Positions 1 to 11,930 are shown, counted from the stretch's first letter. The stretch: DNA of 64,000 bases from Taxillus chinensis (GCA_023512835.1 CM042092.1:41434258-41498257), one strand, 5' to 3'. Notes: generated by a model from the sequence alone, not told the origin. Program-made: numbers and translations.

Positions 1-111
1 NNNNNNNNNNNNNNNNNNNNNNNNNNNNNNNNNNNNNNNNNNNNNNNNNNNNNNNNNNNNNNNNNNNNNNNNNNNNNNNNNNNNNNNNNNNNNNNNNNNN
101 NNNNNNNNNNN
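1..111. other. Assembly gap (N)
   Basis: Every base is N. The gap ends inside the 3' untranslated part of an Athila-type retrotransposon, so the missing sequence is probably repeat DNA. Confidence 0.99.
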
Positions 112-1532
112 ACCAAAAAAAATGTTTTTAGTTGCATGATTGTTTGAGTTTTTTGCTTGTGGAGGCATGGATATTAAGTATGCAATTTTGGCTTAAAATT
201 TAATTTTTATGCCACATTAGTATCATGTTGTGATAAGGGTATTAAAGTAGTTAAAATGTGCTCTGAATTGGTTTAATCATGTCTTTATCTTTTGAATGAT
301 ATCACCATGTTTTTGGAGGTGAGTTTTGAATATTAGCTGAGCATGAAATGCTATGATAAACCTAAGTAACCCTTAAAGTTGAGTGAAAAAGAAATGAAAA
401 ATGAGAACGGCTTCTTTTTTAGCCCTTGAGTGACATTTATGGTTTATGTGTAATAGTTTGATTTGATACTCTTCTTGCATTCAACATTGGTTATTTAATG
501 GTAGGAGTCAAGTAAACATGTGATTACTTATTAGTGCTCGGTGTTTGGTGTTTAGTTAGGATGCAAGACCTCTAAGTCATTGGACTGTCTTTGCATTCTT
601 TTCTTTATTGTGTGATATTATTGGAAAAGGTTGTGATATATAATGTGAAAAAGCCATCACTTAATTGGGAAATGGGATGTGAGACATCAATGAATTTTGT
701 CTCTCCTTACGTAGCAAAATGGCAAGGGTATGCATTAGAAAAATCAGTCTTATTTATGTGTTATGTGCGTAAAAAAAGAGTGAATAATTCATCAAGGGAG
801 AGCATAAAATGCAACCTTATAAGGTTATTTCTAAAAATAAAAAATAAAAAAAAAGAGAGAAAAAAAAAGAGGGATTCAAAATAAAAGCCACAATGGCTTG
901 ATGTGTATGTGTGATTATTTATTTAAAGCCACATTGGGTGAATTGTGTTTTATTTTAAGAGTGTTGAGCTCAACCCTTAGCTCATGGTTTTGTTTTATCA
1001 GTTATTAGAATAGAGTGTGAGTTTATTGAGTTTAGACTAGAGTGTGAGTTTCAAATAAAGTAGAATAGAGAGTGTGTTTTCTTTGATGAGCACAATATGG
1101 AACTCTCATGATTGCTTGGCAAGTACTTAATCAATTGTGATGGCGAGTGTAGAGATAGAGTTTTCCATCCATTGTTCATTGATAAGTATTGGGCTTGAGA
1201 ATTATTATATTTGAGTGAGGTCGCTTATCCTTGGTAAGAACTTAAAGGGAAACTAGGTGCTATTTTATCATGGAATGCTTGCTCATATCCGAAATTTAAG
1301 TGGTGATATTGCATGGTTGTTGGACTAGGGATATGGACATGAATGAACTAAGTTACGACTCATTTCGATGCTTAAATTCCCATTTCATCATGATAGAGTT
1401 GCATGCTTAGGAAACCATGATTCTCTTTGATTGTTATTTTATTTTTCTTCCGTTTGGTTGCGTGTTTATTTTATTTTTGCATGCTTGTATGTTTTTGCTT
1501 GAGGACAAGCAATGGTTCAAGTGTGGTGTATT
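112..1532 (+). other. Athila 3' UTR remnant (copy 1)
   Basis: This AT-rich, non-coding stretch matches two other copies in the window (3425-4878 and 16935-18434) nearly base for base. Each copy lies immediately left of an Athila LTR, so this is the 3' untranslated region. It ends in a degenerate polypurine tract (AAGTGTGGTGTATT type). A-rich runs lie around 765-870. The short ORFs here are not conserved between copies and I see no gene. Confidence 0.8.
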
Positions 1533-3039
1533 TGATAACGTGCATTTTATGCCGTTATTCTAGTGTTTATTTAGGATGTTTAAGAGCATGATTAGAGCCG
1601 TATTGCTTCATATATCATATATATTTGCTCTAACCCCTAGGAAGATGCTATTTGCAAATACATGCGTTTTTAAGTCGTTTTGGCAGATTTTGGAGCTCAC
1701 TTTTGACATAGTAGATGGCCTCAAACAATTGGTGTGCAAGAACAAAAGTTTCTTAGAATGATGTCCTCTACCTACCACAGAAATTTCAAAGCATTTGGAG
1801 CTGCACGTGAATTCACCCATTTCACGTGCAAGCCTATTTTTGCCTCTCGGCCTCTACAGGATGCAAGGAAGCTTGGGGAGAAGTTTGAGCTGATTTGGAG
1901 TTGCACGTGAATTCACCATATCACGTGCAAATTGACGTGCAAGAGATATTTTTGGACCGATCCTATCGTTTTTCCATGCCGATCATTTGTTTTCGAAGGC
2001 CCATGTCCAAATTGTGGATGGAAGATAGAGATTTTAATGTTTGAGTGTCACTTATCAAAACTACGCCGTTTTGATAAATGGGCTAGGGTACACACCTCAA
2101 GGCCCATCCAAACTCCTATAAATACAAGCCTCCACGCCTCGCTATGCATCCCTAGACCCCCCTACACATTTTTAGAGAGAGAGAGAGGCTCCACGACTTG
2201 GAGGTTGCTCCTTGACCTAGGAGAGCAGCCGTCGCAGCCATCACGGCCGTTGCGGATTTTGGAGCCTGGATTTGAAGCTTTCTTTGTGCGCGTGGATAAG
2301 AAGAAGATGTTGAGCTTTTCTGCTTTGTGTTTGCTTGTAATCATGCGTGAGTAGTCTTTTAATCTAGGGGAGCAATGTAGCTCCCTTGTTGCTTTGTCGT
2401 GTTTATGAATATTGGGTTTGGATGATTGAGTTTTGCATGTTTTATGAATCTGTTCTTAATTCTATCTTTGGATGTACACCTTGGTATTCTTAGCACTAGT
2501 CCGGGGGCGGATTGAGATTCATAACTTATTTGTAATTGGTGTGATCATTATCCTTTTGCAAGTATGATTTATTGGCTTTGCATGTTTGTGTGTTTAGATG
2601 ACCATTCCGGCATACAACTCTTAAAAGGACCTCAATGACAATTTGTTGTCCTTGGCTTGTGTTTAGCATGTTTTCAATCGACAACCCTAATACCATGAAC
2701 CAGTAGAGATAACATAGGGAGGTGAAATTGTGACCCTAGATGCCTTTAATCCTTGCATCTTAATCCTAAAATCAGTTTACTTTCTTTGTTTATTCAGAAA
2801 ACCAAATAAAAATTAGATCTTTAGTTTTAAAAAGAATTCATTTTTGCCAAGACATTTTATAGAACAAGAGTAATTGGGTGTTTTGATTTGAGAACTAGAA
2901 AACTAGGCTAATCCCTGTGGGTTCGACCCCTTGCTTGTCTGCTATTCTTTTAGTGCAAACTTAGGGAATTTATTATCTTGAAGAGAGATTTAACGACATT
3001 AGCTACCTCTTTTAAAGAGGCTAAAAATCTTGTCTGTCA
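1533..3039 (+). repeat. Athila LTR A
   Basis: This long terminal repeat of about 1.5 kb begins TGATAACGTGC and ends TTGTCTGTCA, directly before a TTGGCGCCG primer-binding-site start. Four other full or partial copies with the same ends occur in the window. It holds two CACGTG pairs (1804-1927), an ACGT-core palindrome (2052-2077), a TATA box and a GA tract, which together form the element promoter. A 3' UTR lies on its left and a primer-binding site on its right, so it sits between two tandem elements rather than being a simple solo LTR. Confidence 0.88.
2052..2188 (+). promoter_or_regulatory. LTR A core promoter: palindrome, TATA box, GA tract
   Basis: A near-palindrome with an ACG core (arms TTATCAAAAC / GTTTTGATAA) lies about 40 bp upstream of TATAAATA (2117-2124). 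A GAGAGAGAGA tract follows at about 2172-2188. The same order recurs in LTR B, LTR C, LTR D and the inverted LTR. The transcription start is inferred to lie just before or inside the GA tract. Confidence 0.7.
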
Positions 3040-3424
3040 AATTGGCGCCGTTGATCGCCACTATGTACTTGTCCGTTTGAATCTGGATGTAGGACATACC
3101 GTGCTATATGATCCAAGCCAAGGCGAAGGGTTTCATAGACGGAAAAGACAGTTAGTGCATGGGTTCATCAAACGAATGAAAGTGGCGATGATCAAAGAAG
3201 GCTTATTGGCGGACAAGCTCCCTCTCATTCACTACAACGAAATGCAAATTCCCCAACAGCCTGACCAATTCAGTTGTGGGATCTTTACTTGCTACTACAT
3301 GATGGGTATTCGCAAAGGAAGGAAAATTGGGAAGTGCGGCGAGACGTCGGCTGACTTTGTGGCTCAAGTGCGACGAATGGTGGCCAATGTCATCTACTAT
3401 TACAGTGTGCCAAACCAGGGGTAA
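2978..3424 (+). pseudogene. Chimeric ORF: LTR tail and PBS joined to a Ulp1-like protease domain
   Basis: This 148-residue open frame starts inside the 3' end of LTR A, reads through the start of the primer-binding site, and from about residue 26 continues as a Ulp1/C48-like cysteine protease. Visible candidate catalytic residues are His28 (RHYVLVRL), Asp45 (LYDPSQ), Gln93 or Gln94 (IPQQPD) and Cys100 (FSCGIF). That spacing fits the His-Asp-Gln-Cys pattern of the SUMO-protease fold. The same domain sits near the 3' end of the complete Athila (16531-16934), where it is frameshifted. This copy appears to come from a deletion that joined the PBS to the middle of the accessory gene. It is shorter than the usual ~200-residue C48 domain, so activity is doubtful. 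Confidence 0.7.
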
Positions 3425-4878
3425 CTGTTTTTCCTACTCCTTTTATGCTATGCGGACATAGCATATTTTAAGTGTGGTGTATGGGGAGTGACTTGAGCCA
3501 CTTGCTTGTCTTTTATGTTGTGATTGCATGTTTTATTTAATTCTAAAAAAAAACCAAAAAAAATGTTTTTAGTTGCATGATTGTTTGAGTTGTTTGCTTG
3601 AATGATTTGCTTGTGGAGGCAGGGATATTAAGTATGCAATTTTGGCTTCAATTTTAATTTTTATGCCACATTAGTATCATGTTGTCATAAGGGTATTAAA
3701 GTAGTTAAAATGTGCTCGAATTGGTTTAATCATGTCTTTATCTTTTGAATGATATCACCATGTTTTTGGAGGTGAGTTTTGAATATTAACCGAGCATGAA
3801 ATGCTATGATAAACCTAAGTAACCCTTAAAGTTGAGTGGAAAAGAAATAAAAAATGAGAACGCTTCTTTTTAGCCTTTGAGTGCCATTTAGGGTATGGGT
3901 AATAATTGCTACTCTTTTTGCATTCAACATTGGTTATTTAATGGTAGGAGTCAAGTAAGCATGTGATTACTTATTAGTGCTCGGTGTTTGGTGTGTGGAG
4001 TTAGGATGCAAGACCTTTAAGTCACTTTGACTTCCTATGTATCCTAATTTTTGCTTGTTGTGTGATATTATTGGAAAAGCGTGATGCACATTGTGGAAAA
4101 AGCCCATCACATTTTGAAAGGGGTATGCATTAGAAAAATCAGTCTTATTTATGTGTTATGTGAGTAAAAAAAAAAGAGTAATAATCCATCAAGGGAGAGC
4201 ATAAAATGCAACCTTGTAAGGTTATTACTAAAAAAAAAGGAAAGAAAGATTAGAATAAACAATGACTTGATGTTTATGTGTGATTATTTATTTGTGAAGC
4301 CACATTGGCTGAGTTGTGTTTTGTTTTGAGAGTGTTGAGCTCAATTCTTTAGCTCATGATTTTGTTTTATCGGTTATTAGACTAGAGTGTGAGTTTAAAT
4401 AAAGTAGAATAGAGAGTGTGTTTTCTTTGATGAGCACAATAGGGAACTCTCATGATTGCTTGGCAAGTACTTAATCAATAGTTGATGGCGAGTGTAGAGA
4501 TAGAGTTTTTCCATCCATTGCTCATTGATAGGTATTGGGCTTGAGAATTATTATATTTGAGTGAGGCTGCTTATCCTTGGTAAGAACTTAAAAGGAAACT
4601 AGGTGCTATTTTATCATGGATTGCTTGCTCATACCTGAAATTTAAGAGGTGATATTGCATGGTTGTTGGACTAGGGATATGGACATGAATGAACTAAGTT
4701 ACGACTCATTTTGATGCTTAAATTATCATTTCATCATGATAGAGTTGCATCTTGAGGAAACCATGATTCTCCTTGATTGTTATTTTATTTTTCTTCCGTT
4801 TGATTGCGTGTTTATTTTATTTTTGCATGCTTGTATGTTTTTGCTTGGGGACAAGCAATGGTTCAAGTGTGGTGTATT
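3425..4878 (+). other. Athila 3' UTR (copy 2) with polypurine tract
   Basis: This is an AT-rich non-coding copy of the region described at 112-1532, starting right after the Ulp1-like stop codon. It ends with the purine-rich AAGTGTGGTGTATT before LTR B. Compared with copies 1 and 3 it has small deletions, for example around 4100. I see no gene in it. Confidence 0.8.
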
Positions 4879-6031
4879 TGATAACATGCATTTTATGCCG
4901 TTATTCTAGTGTTTATTTAGGATGTTTAAGAGCATGATTAGAGCCTTATTGCTTCATATATCATATATATTTGCTCTAACCCCTAGGAAGATGCTATTTG
5001 CAAATACATGCGTTTTTAAGCTATTTTGGCAGATTTTGGAGCTCACTTTTGACATAGTAGATGGCCTCAAACAATTGGCGTGCAAGAACAAAAGTTTCTT
5101 AGAATGATGTCCTCTACCTACCACAGAAATTTCAAAGCATTTGGAGCTGCACGTGAATTCACCCATTTCACGTGCAAGCCTATTATTGCCTCTCAGGCCT
5201 CTACAGGATGCAAGGAAGCTTGGGGAGAAGTTTGAGCTGATATGGAGCTGCACGTGAATTCACCATATCACGTGCAAATTGACGTGCAAAGATATTTTTG
5301 GACCGATCCTATCGTTTTTCCATGCTGATCATTTGTTTCGAAGGCCCATGTCCAAATTGTGGATGGAAGATAGAGATTTTAATGTTTCGAGTGTCACTTA
5401 TCAAAACTACGCCGTTTTGATAAATGGGCTAGGTACACACCTCAAGGCCCATCCAAACTCTATAAATACAAGCCTCCACGCCTCTGCTATGCATCCCTAG
5501 ATCCCCTACATGTTTTTAGAGAGAGAGAGGCTCCACGACTTGGAGGTTGCTCTTTGACCTAGGAGAGCGACCGTCGCAGCCCGTCGCAGATTTTGGAGCC
5601 TGGATTTGAAGCTTTCTTGTGCACGTGGATAAGAAGAAGATGTTGAGCTTTTCTACTTTGTGTTTGCTTGTAATCATGCGTGAGTAGTCTTTTAATCTAG
5701 GGGAGCAATGTAGCCCCCTTGTTGCTTTCTTTGTGTTTATGAATATTGGGTTTGGATGATTGAGTTTTGCATGTTTTCTTTGTTTATTGAGAAAACCAAA
5801 TAAAAATTAGATCTTTAGTTTTAAAAAGAATTCGTTTTTGCCAAGACATTTTATAGAACAAGAGTAATTGGGTGTTTTGATTTGAGAACTAGAAAAGTAG
5901 GCTAATCCTGTGGGTTCGACCCCTTGCTTGCCGCTATTCTTTTAGTGTAAACTTAGGGAATTTATTATCTTGAAGAGAGATTTAACGACATTAGCTACCT
6001 CTTTTAAAGAGGCTAAAAATCTTGTCTGTCA
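4879..6031 (+). repeat. Athila LTR B (internally deleted)
   Basis: This LTR has the same ends as LTR A (TGATAACATGC and TTGTCTGTCA) and the same CACGTG pairs, palindrome, TATA and GA tract. It lacks about 350 bp near 5775, where the text jumps from GCATGTTTT to CTTTGTTTATTGAG. With LTR A it brackets a 4.5-kb unit that contains only the Ulp1-like ORF and 3' UTR. Confidence 0.85.
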
Positions 6032-6060
6032 AATTAGCTCTTTTAAAAATCTTGTCTGTC
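6032..6060 (+). other. Scrambled LTR-end duplication at an inversion junction
   Basis: These 29 bases repeat a shortened version of the LTR end (TTAGCTCTTT...CTTGTCTGTC) and are followed at once by the same sequence in reverse orientation. They mark a head-to-head rearrangement between LTR B and the inverted LTR fragment. Confidence 0.6.
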
Positions 6061-6525
6061 AACGGCGCCAATTTGACAGACTGATTTTTTAGCCTCTCTA
6101 AAAGAGCTTGCTAATGTCGTTAAATCTCTCTTCAAGATAATAAATTCCCTAAGTTTGCACTAAAAGAATAGCAGCAAGCAAGGGGTCGAACCCACAGGGA
6201 TTAGCCTACTTTTCTAGTTCTCAAATCAAAACACCCAATTACTCTTGTTCTATAAAATGTCTTGGCAAAAATGAATTCTTTTTAAAACTAAAGATCTAAT
6301 TTTTATTTGGTTTTCTGAATAAACAAAGAAAGCAAATTGAATTTAGGATTAAGATTCAAGGATTAAAAGCATCTAGGGTCACAATTTCACCTCCCTATGT
6401 TATCTCTACTTGGTTCATGGTATTAGGGTTGTCGATTGAAAACATGCTAAACATAAGCCAAGGACAACAAATGGTCATTGAGGTCCTTTTAAGAGTTGTA
6501 TGCCAGAATGGTCATCAAAACACAC
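6061..6525 (-). repeat. Inverted Athila LTR, 3' third plus start of PBS
   Basis: Read on the minus strand, this is the last third of an Athila LTR followed by TTGGCGCCGTT, the start of the primer-binding site. It stops abruptly at ...CACAC (6521-6525). The rest of the same LTR resumes at 19947, so the complete Athila between them is a nested insertion. The two parts together make about 1.5 kb, the normal LTR length. Confidence 0.88.
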
Positions 6526-8048
6526 CGATAACGTGCATTTTATGCCGTTATTCTAGTGTTTATTTAGGATGTTTAAGAGCATGAATAGAGCCTTATTGCT
6601 TCATATATCATATATATTTGCTCTAACCCCTAGGAATATGCTAGTTGCAAATACATGCGCTTTTAAGCTGTTTTGGCAGGTTTTGGACCTCACTTTTGAC
6701 ATAGTAGATGACCTCAAACAATTGGCGTGCAAGAACAAAAGTTGCTTAGAATGATGGCCTCTACCTACCAGAGAACTTTCAGAGCATTTGGAGCTAATTT
6801 GGAGTTGCACGTGAATTCACCCATATCACGTGCAAGCATATTTTTGCCTCTCAGGCCTCTACATGATGCAAGGAAGCTTGGGGTGAAGTTTGAGCTGATT
6901 TGGAGGTGCACGTGAATTCACCATATCACGTGCAAATTGGCGTGCGAGAGATATTTTTGGACCGATCCAATCGTTTTTCCATGCTGATCATTTGTTCCTA
7001 AAGGCCCAAGTCCAAATTGTGGATGGAAGATAGAGTTTTTAATGTTTCGAGTGTTACTTATCAAAACTACGCCGTTTTGATAAGTGGGCTAGGGTACACA
7101 CCTCAAGGCCCATCCAAACTCTATAAATAAGAGCTCCACGCCCCTTTGCTAGCGAAGCCTAACCCCCCTACACGTTTTAGAGAGAGAGAGAGAGGCTCCA
7201 CGTCTTGGAGGCTATCCTTGACCTAGGAGAGCAGCCGTCGCAGCCGTCGCTAAGAACCGTCGCGGATTTTGGAGCCTGGATTTGAAGCTTTGCTGTGCGC
7301 GTGATCAAGAAGAAGATGTTGAGCTTTTCTGCTTTGTGTTTGCTTGTAATCATGCGTGAGTAGTCTTTTAATCTAGGGGAGCAATGTAGCCCCCTTGTTG
7401 CTTTGCTGTGTTTATGAATATTTGGGTTTGGATGATTGAAGTTTTGCATGTTTTATGAATCTGTTCTTAATTCTATCTTTGGATGTACACCTTGGTATTT
7501 TTAGCCCTAGTCTGGGGCGGATTGAGATTCATAACTTATTTGTAATTGGTGTGATCATTATCCTTTTGCAAGTATGATTTATTGGCTTTGCATGTTTGTG
7601 TGTTTTGATGACCATTCTGGCATACAACTCTTAAAAGGACCTCAATGACCATTTGTTGTCCTTGGCTTATGTTTAGCATGTTTTCAATCGGACAACCCTA
7701 ATACCATGAACCAGTAGAGATAACATAGGGAGGTGAAATTGTGACCCTAGATGCTTTTAATCCTTGAATCTTAATCCTAAAATCGGTTTACTTTCTTTGT
7801 TTATTCAGAAAACCACATAAAAATTAGATCTTTAGATTAAAAAAGAAAACTTTTTGCCAAGACATTTTATAGAACAAGAGTAATTGGGTGATTTGATTTG
7901 AGAACTAGAGAACTAGGTTAATCCCTGTGGGTTCGACCCCTTTCTTGCTGCTATTCTTTTAGTGCAAACTTAGGGAATTTATTATTTTGAAGAGGGATTT
8001 AACGACATTAGCTAGCTCTTTTAGAGAGGCTAAAAATCTTGTCTGTCA
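6526..8048 (+). repeat. Athila 5' LTR (LTR C)
   Basis: The LTR starts CGATAACGTGC, a T-to-C change from the TG end, and finishes TTGTCTGTCA two bases before the PBS. It pairs with LTR D; the differences I saw are mainly one-base homopolymer changes and a short insertion near 7240. CACGTG pairs lie near 6808-6928, the ACGT-core palindrome near 7058-7083, and TATAAATA near 7123 with a GA tract after it. Confidence 0.9.
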
Positions 8049-8051
8049 AAT

Positions 8052-8068
8052 TGGCGCCGTTGCGGGGA
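8052..8068 (+). other. Primer-binding site (tRNA-Asp type)
   Basis: TGGCGCCGTTGCGGGGA follows the 5' LTR by three bases. Athila and related elements use a primer complementary to the 3' end of tRNA-Asp; here one C appears missing from the usual form. It fixes the element orientation as plus. Confidence 0.85.
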
Positions 8069-8254
8069 TTCAACGGTTAACTAGTTTTTAAAATCAACAT
8101 TGAGTGAAATTGTTTGAATTCGATCTTGGTGTTTTATTTTGTCTTTACTTTTTCGTTATTTTGTGTTCTTTATTTGTTTATTTTGCATTGTTCGGAGCCT
8201 GGGGTGTGTTCTTGTTGTTTTACAGGAACATACATCAAGGATTCCTAGTTGTGC

Positions 8255-9915
8255 ATGCAAAGAGAGGAGGATATACAATTTACGCGGGAACCTGAAAGGT
8301 TGTTCAGAGCTCGGCGTAGAGCAACTAGGGAAGCAACACGTGAGGCTGAAGAAGCACTACAAGGCTTGGAGCAATCCGTAGGCGACTTGATGGCGAGATC
8401 TCGGACTTGATGGTGGTGCACCGCAAGGAGGGGCCAATTACAATGGCCAATATCCGGAAGAAGAGGGTAATAGGTTTATGCCCAGAACCTTCTTAGATTA
8501 TGCGAGGCCGATGATGTCGGACCATTATTCGGGGATTCGGCAGACAAGAGTCCAAGCGAATAGCTTCGAAGTGAAGCCGGCATTGATCAACATGGTGAGC
8601 AACAATGCGTTTGGAGGAACAGCCGTGGATGATCCACACCAGCATTTGATGAGGTTCTACCAGGTGTGTGACACCATCAAGATCAACAATGTGTCGGAGG
8701 AGGCCATAAAGCTAAGGCTTTTCCCTTTCTCTTTAAGGGAAAGAGCTCTTGGGCTGGTTCAACGATCTGCCAACAGGTTCAATCAACACTTGGGAGGAGA
8801 TGCAGACCAAGTTCATGTCAAAATACTTCCCTCCTTCCAAGGTGATCCAGCTTAGAGGAGAGATTAGCAAGTTCAGGCAAGATGAGATGGAGACTCTTCA
8901 TGAAGCTTGGGAGCGTTTCAAAGACTTAGTGAGAAGATGCCCTGATCATGGAAGGCCCCAATGGATTCAAATTGAATCTTTCTACACAGGTCTTCGGTCC
9001 CATTCACAAGACAAGGTGAATGCACCCTGGAGGATGCTTGATGAATCTAGAGCTTGACGCAGCGCAGAGCTCTTGGGAGAGGCTGTCATTAGCCGATTGG
9101 CGGTGGTCTAATGTGCGTACTTCAAAGCCGAGGGAGAAGATTGCTTCGGTTGAAAATTCTTCCAATGATGTGCAAGCACGGATTCAAGCTTTAGTGAAAG
9201 GCATGGAAGTATTGGCTCTTAAAGTTGAAGGATCACCAGCTTTACCAGGTAGTTGAGCGGGGCTGAGTGGAGCTGAAGAAGCAAATTATGTTGGAGGAAA
9301 GGGCTTGTACCGAAACAGCAATTTTATCCTCAACAACAACAACTAGGGTACAAACCAGAATCAGCAGCAATCTCAACCATTTCAGAGAACTTAGAACCAA
9401 GGGGGAGATACCTCATTTCAGGACAAATATGTGCCTCCAGGAATGAAGCAAAATCCGTATGCTACGGATAATTATTTACACCCACCTCCAGGGATTCGAG
9501 CAGCTTGACCTCGGCCTCAACAAGAAAGAGGAAGGGTATATCGAATGTGGATGAGCCAACCAAAAGAGAGGATAATTTGGAGGAAAGGGTAGTCACACTA
9601 GAATCTTCAATTCAGAATATGGAGACTTCATTTAAGAGTATGGAGAAGTTACTTGTGAGCATGGCACAGAATGCTAATCAAAGGGTGTCCACCAACACTT
9701 TTCCAAGTGACACTGAGGTGAACCCCAAGGAGAGTTGTAAGGCTATCACTCTAAGGAGCGGGAAGACACTAAATGAAGCTGAAGAGCCTAAGAAGAAGGC
9801 AATTCCGGAAGAACAAAGCAGACCCTTGGAAGTGAAGACCAAGGAAAATCAGATAAAGTCAAGAAAAAGTGCAAGAGAAGAAGGACAAGCAGCTGAGTCA
9901 AGACAGAATAGCTGA
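8255..9915 (+). pseudogene. gag: Athila gag (frameshifted)
   Basis: Gag forms the virus-like particle. A start at 8255 (MQREEDIQFTR) opens a charged N-terminal stretch, followed in other frames by the conserved core at about 8478-9057: FEVKPALINMV, then the DDPHQHL capsid-like segment, then FPFSLRERA and WEEMQTKFMSKYFP. The C-terminal part (9505-9915) holds a coiled-coil-like run and the CKAITLRSGK motif that commonly precedes the Athila protease. At least three frame changes are needed to read the protein through, so it is a pseudogene as sequenced. The segment around 9260-9500 is Gln/Asn-rich. Expression would come from the 5' LTR. Confidence 0.85.
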
Positions 9916-10008
9916 AGAACGGAAGCAAGAACTCAGGCCTAGTATGCCATTTCCTCGAGAGGCCGAGGAACCAGGAGGGTTGAAGAAGAGTATGAGCGCT
10001 TCCTGAGT

Positions 10009-10805
10009 TTGTTCAAGAAGCTTGAGATTAACATTCCATTTGTGGAAGTTTTGGAGCAGATGCCTAGGTACAGAAAATACATCAAAGATTTTGTGACAAA
10101 GAAGAGGAAATATGGGGATCATGAGACGGTGGCAGTCACTAACGAGGTGAGCAGTGTTGTTCAACGAGTTTGCCCATCAAGCATAAAGATCCAGGGCGTT
10201 TTAATCTCCCTTGTGTGATTGGCAATGCACCGCAGAAGCGGCCCTATGTGATTTAGGGGCTAGCATCAATTTGATTTCCTTTGCTTTGTACAAGCGGCTT
10301 GGGCTTAAGGGCATGAAGCCCACTTCCATATCATTGCGGTTCATGAGACCGGTCCACCTGGAAGCCTGAAGGAATTATTGAAGATGTCTTAGTTAAAGTG
10401 GGTTCCTTCATATTTCCAGCGGATTTTGTTGTTTTGGAGATGGAAGAAGATAGAGGAGTTCAGACTACTCCTTGGAAGACGTTTCTTAGAACGGGTTGTG
10501 CATTGATTGATGTTGCTCAAGGGCAGCTAACTCTGAGAATTAATGAGGAGACCTTAGTCTTCCACATGGGGAAGGCTTTGCAAGGTCAAGAGGAGGAGGA
10601 TTGCCTTTGGGTTGAAGACCTTGAGGAATTGGTGGAAGATTACTTGGCGAAGAAATTACCACCACCAATGATGGAGCCCTTCACTTATGAAGCTCAACAA
10701 GATGAAGAGATGTACTTGACAGTGAGAAAGATGACCAAACTACAAACTCTTTGGAGCAAGCCGAGGAGGAGAAAGAAGATGACGTGCATCCAGCTCCCGA
10801 ACTAA
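10009..10805 (+). pseudogene. Athila aspartic protease region
   Basis: This is the retroviral-type aspartic protease that cuts the polyprotein. Upstream of the core is INIPFVEVLEQMPRYRKYIK, a typical Athila pre-protease block. The active-site motif DLGAS is encoded near 10250 (GATTTAGGGGCTAGC). Further on, FIFPADFVVLEMEED and an ALIDVAQGQLTLR block finish the domain at about 10398-10560. Stops and frame changes break it between 10218 and 10398. After the core comes an acidic linker that leads into RT. Confidence 0.8.
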
Positions 10806-11930
10806 AGGAGCTGCCTGGACACCTAAGGTATGAATTTCTAGACTCTACAAATCAATTCCCTGTTATTGTTGCTTCTAATTTGAATGATGTGGAGTGTACT
10901 CAATTGTTAGAAGTCCTTAGGAAACACAAAAAGGCCCTAGGATGGAACATTGAAGACATTAGGGGTATTAGTCCAGGGATTTGCATGCATAAGATTTTAA
11001 TGAATGATGATTTTAAACCCATCTTGAAAGACAAAGAAGATTAAACCCTGCTATGAAAGAAGTTGTTAGAAAAGAAATTTTAAAATGGAAAAATGCGGGA
11101 ATAATTTATGCTATTTCGGATAGTGAGTGGGTGAGTCCATTGCATGTTGTGCCCAAGAAAGGGGGCATGACCGTGATTAAGAATGAGAAAAATGAATTGA
11201 TCCCATCTCGCCCGTGACGGGGTGGAGAGTGTGTGTTGACTATAGAAAGCTGAACAAGGCTACTAGGAAAGATCATTTTCCTCTTCCTTTCATTGACCAA
11301 ATGTTGGATAGGTTAGCCGGCTATAGTCACTATCGCTTTTTAGATGGCTATTCCAGGGTATAATCAGATCATGGTTAAGCCCGAGGACCAAGAAAAGACC
11401 ACCTTCACGTGCCCTTTTGGCACATTTGCATTTAGGAGAATGCCATTTGGGCTTTGTAATGCCCCTGCCACCTTTCAAAGGTGTATGATGGCTATTTTTC
11501 AGGGTTTGGTTGAGGAGATCATGGAGGTCTTCATGGATGACTTCTCGGTGTTTGGTTCCTCCTACCAACAGTCTTAAAAAATCTAGATGTGGTCTTAGAG
11601 AGATGTGAGGAGAAGGAACTAGTCCTAAATTGGGAGAAATGCCATTTCATGGTAACAGAGGGGATAGTTCTAGGGCACAAGGTGTCCGCACATGGTTTGG
11701 AGGTAGACAAGGCAAAAATCTCCACTATTGAGACTCGCCACCTCCAACCAATGAAAAAGGAGTGAGAAGTTTCCTTGGCCATGCTGGCTTTTATAGGAGA
11801 TTTATTAAGGACTTCTCAAAAATTGCAAAACCCATGAGTAGGTTGTTAGAAAAAGACACAAGCTTTGAGTTTAATGAAGATTGCTTAGAAGCTTTTAACA
11901 TCCTCAAGGGTAAGTTAGTCACCCCGTTAT
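10806..11930 (+). pseudogene. pol: Athila reverse transcriptase
   Basis: This domain copies the element RNA to DNA. Recognisable blocks in order are LPGHLRYEFLD and ALGWNIEDIRGISPGICMHKI (10818-11044), AGIIYAISDSEWVSPLHVVPKKGG (about 11096-11166), VDYRKLNKATRKDHFPLPFIDQM-type text (11240-11300, frame-shifted), FTCPFGTFAFRRMPFGLCNAPATFQRCM (about 11400-11490) and the catalytic FMDD at 11530-11541. A frameshift after residue KDKED, disruptions near 11210 and 11344, and a stop at 11575-11577 inactivate it. The two catalytic aspartates themselves are intact. Confidence 0.88.

Noticed and set aside
591..884. 97-residue ORF in the Athila 3' UTR
   Set aside because: Interrupted in the other two copies and ends in a Lys-rich A-run.
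8052..8068. tRNA gene at primer-binding sites
   Set aside because: Only the 3' tRNA complement is present; no cloverleaf. No tRNA or rRNA gene was recognised in the window.
8104..8295. 63-residue very hydrophobic ORF (LYFFVILCSLFVYFALFG) between PBS and gag
   Set aside because: T-rich leader sequence in the known untranslated position; nothing supports its translation. Kept as a possible upstream ORF only.
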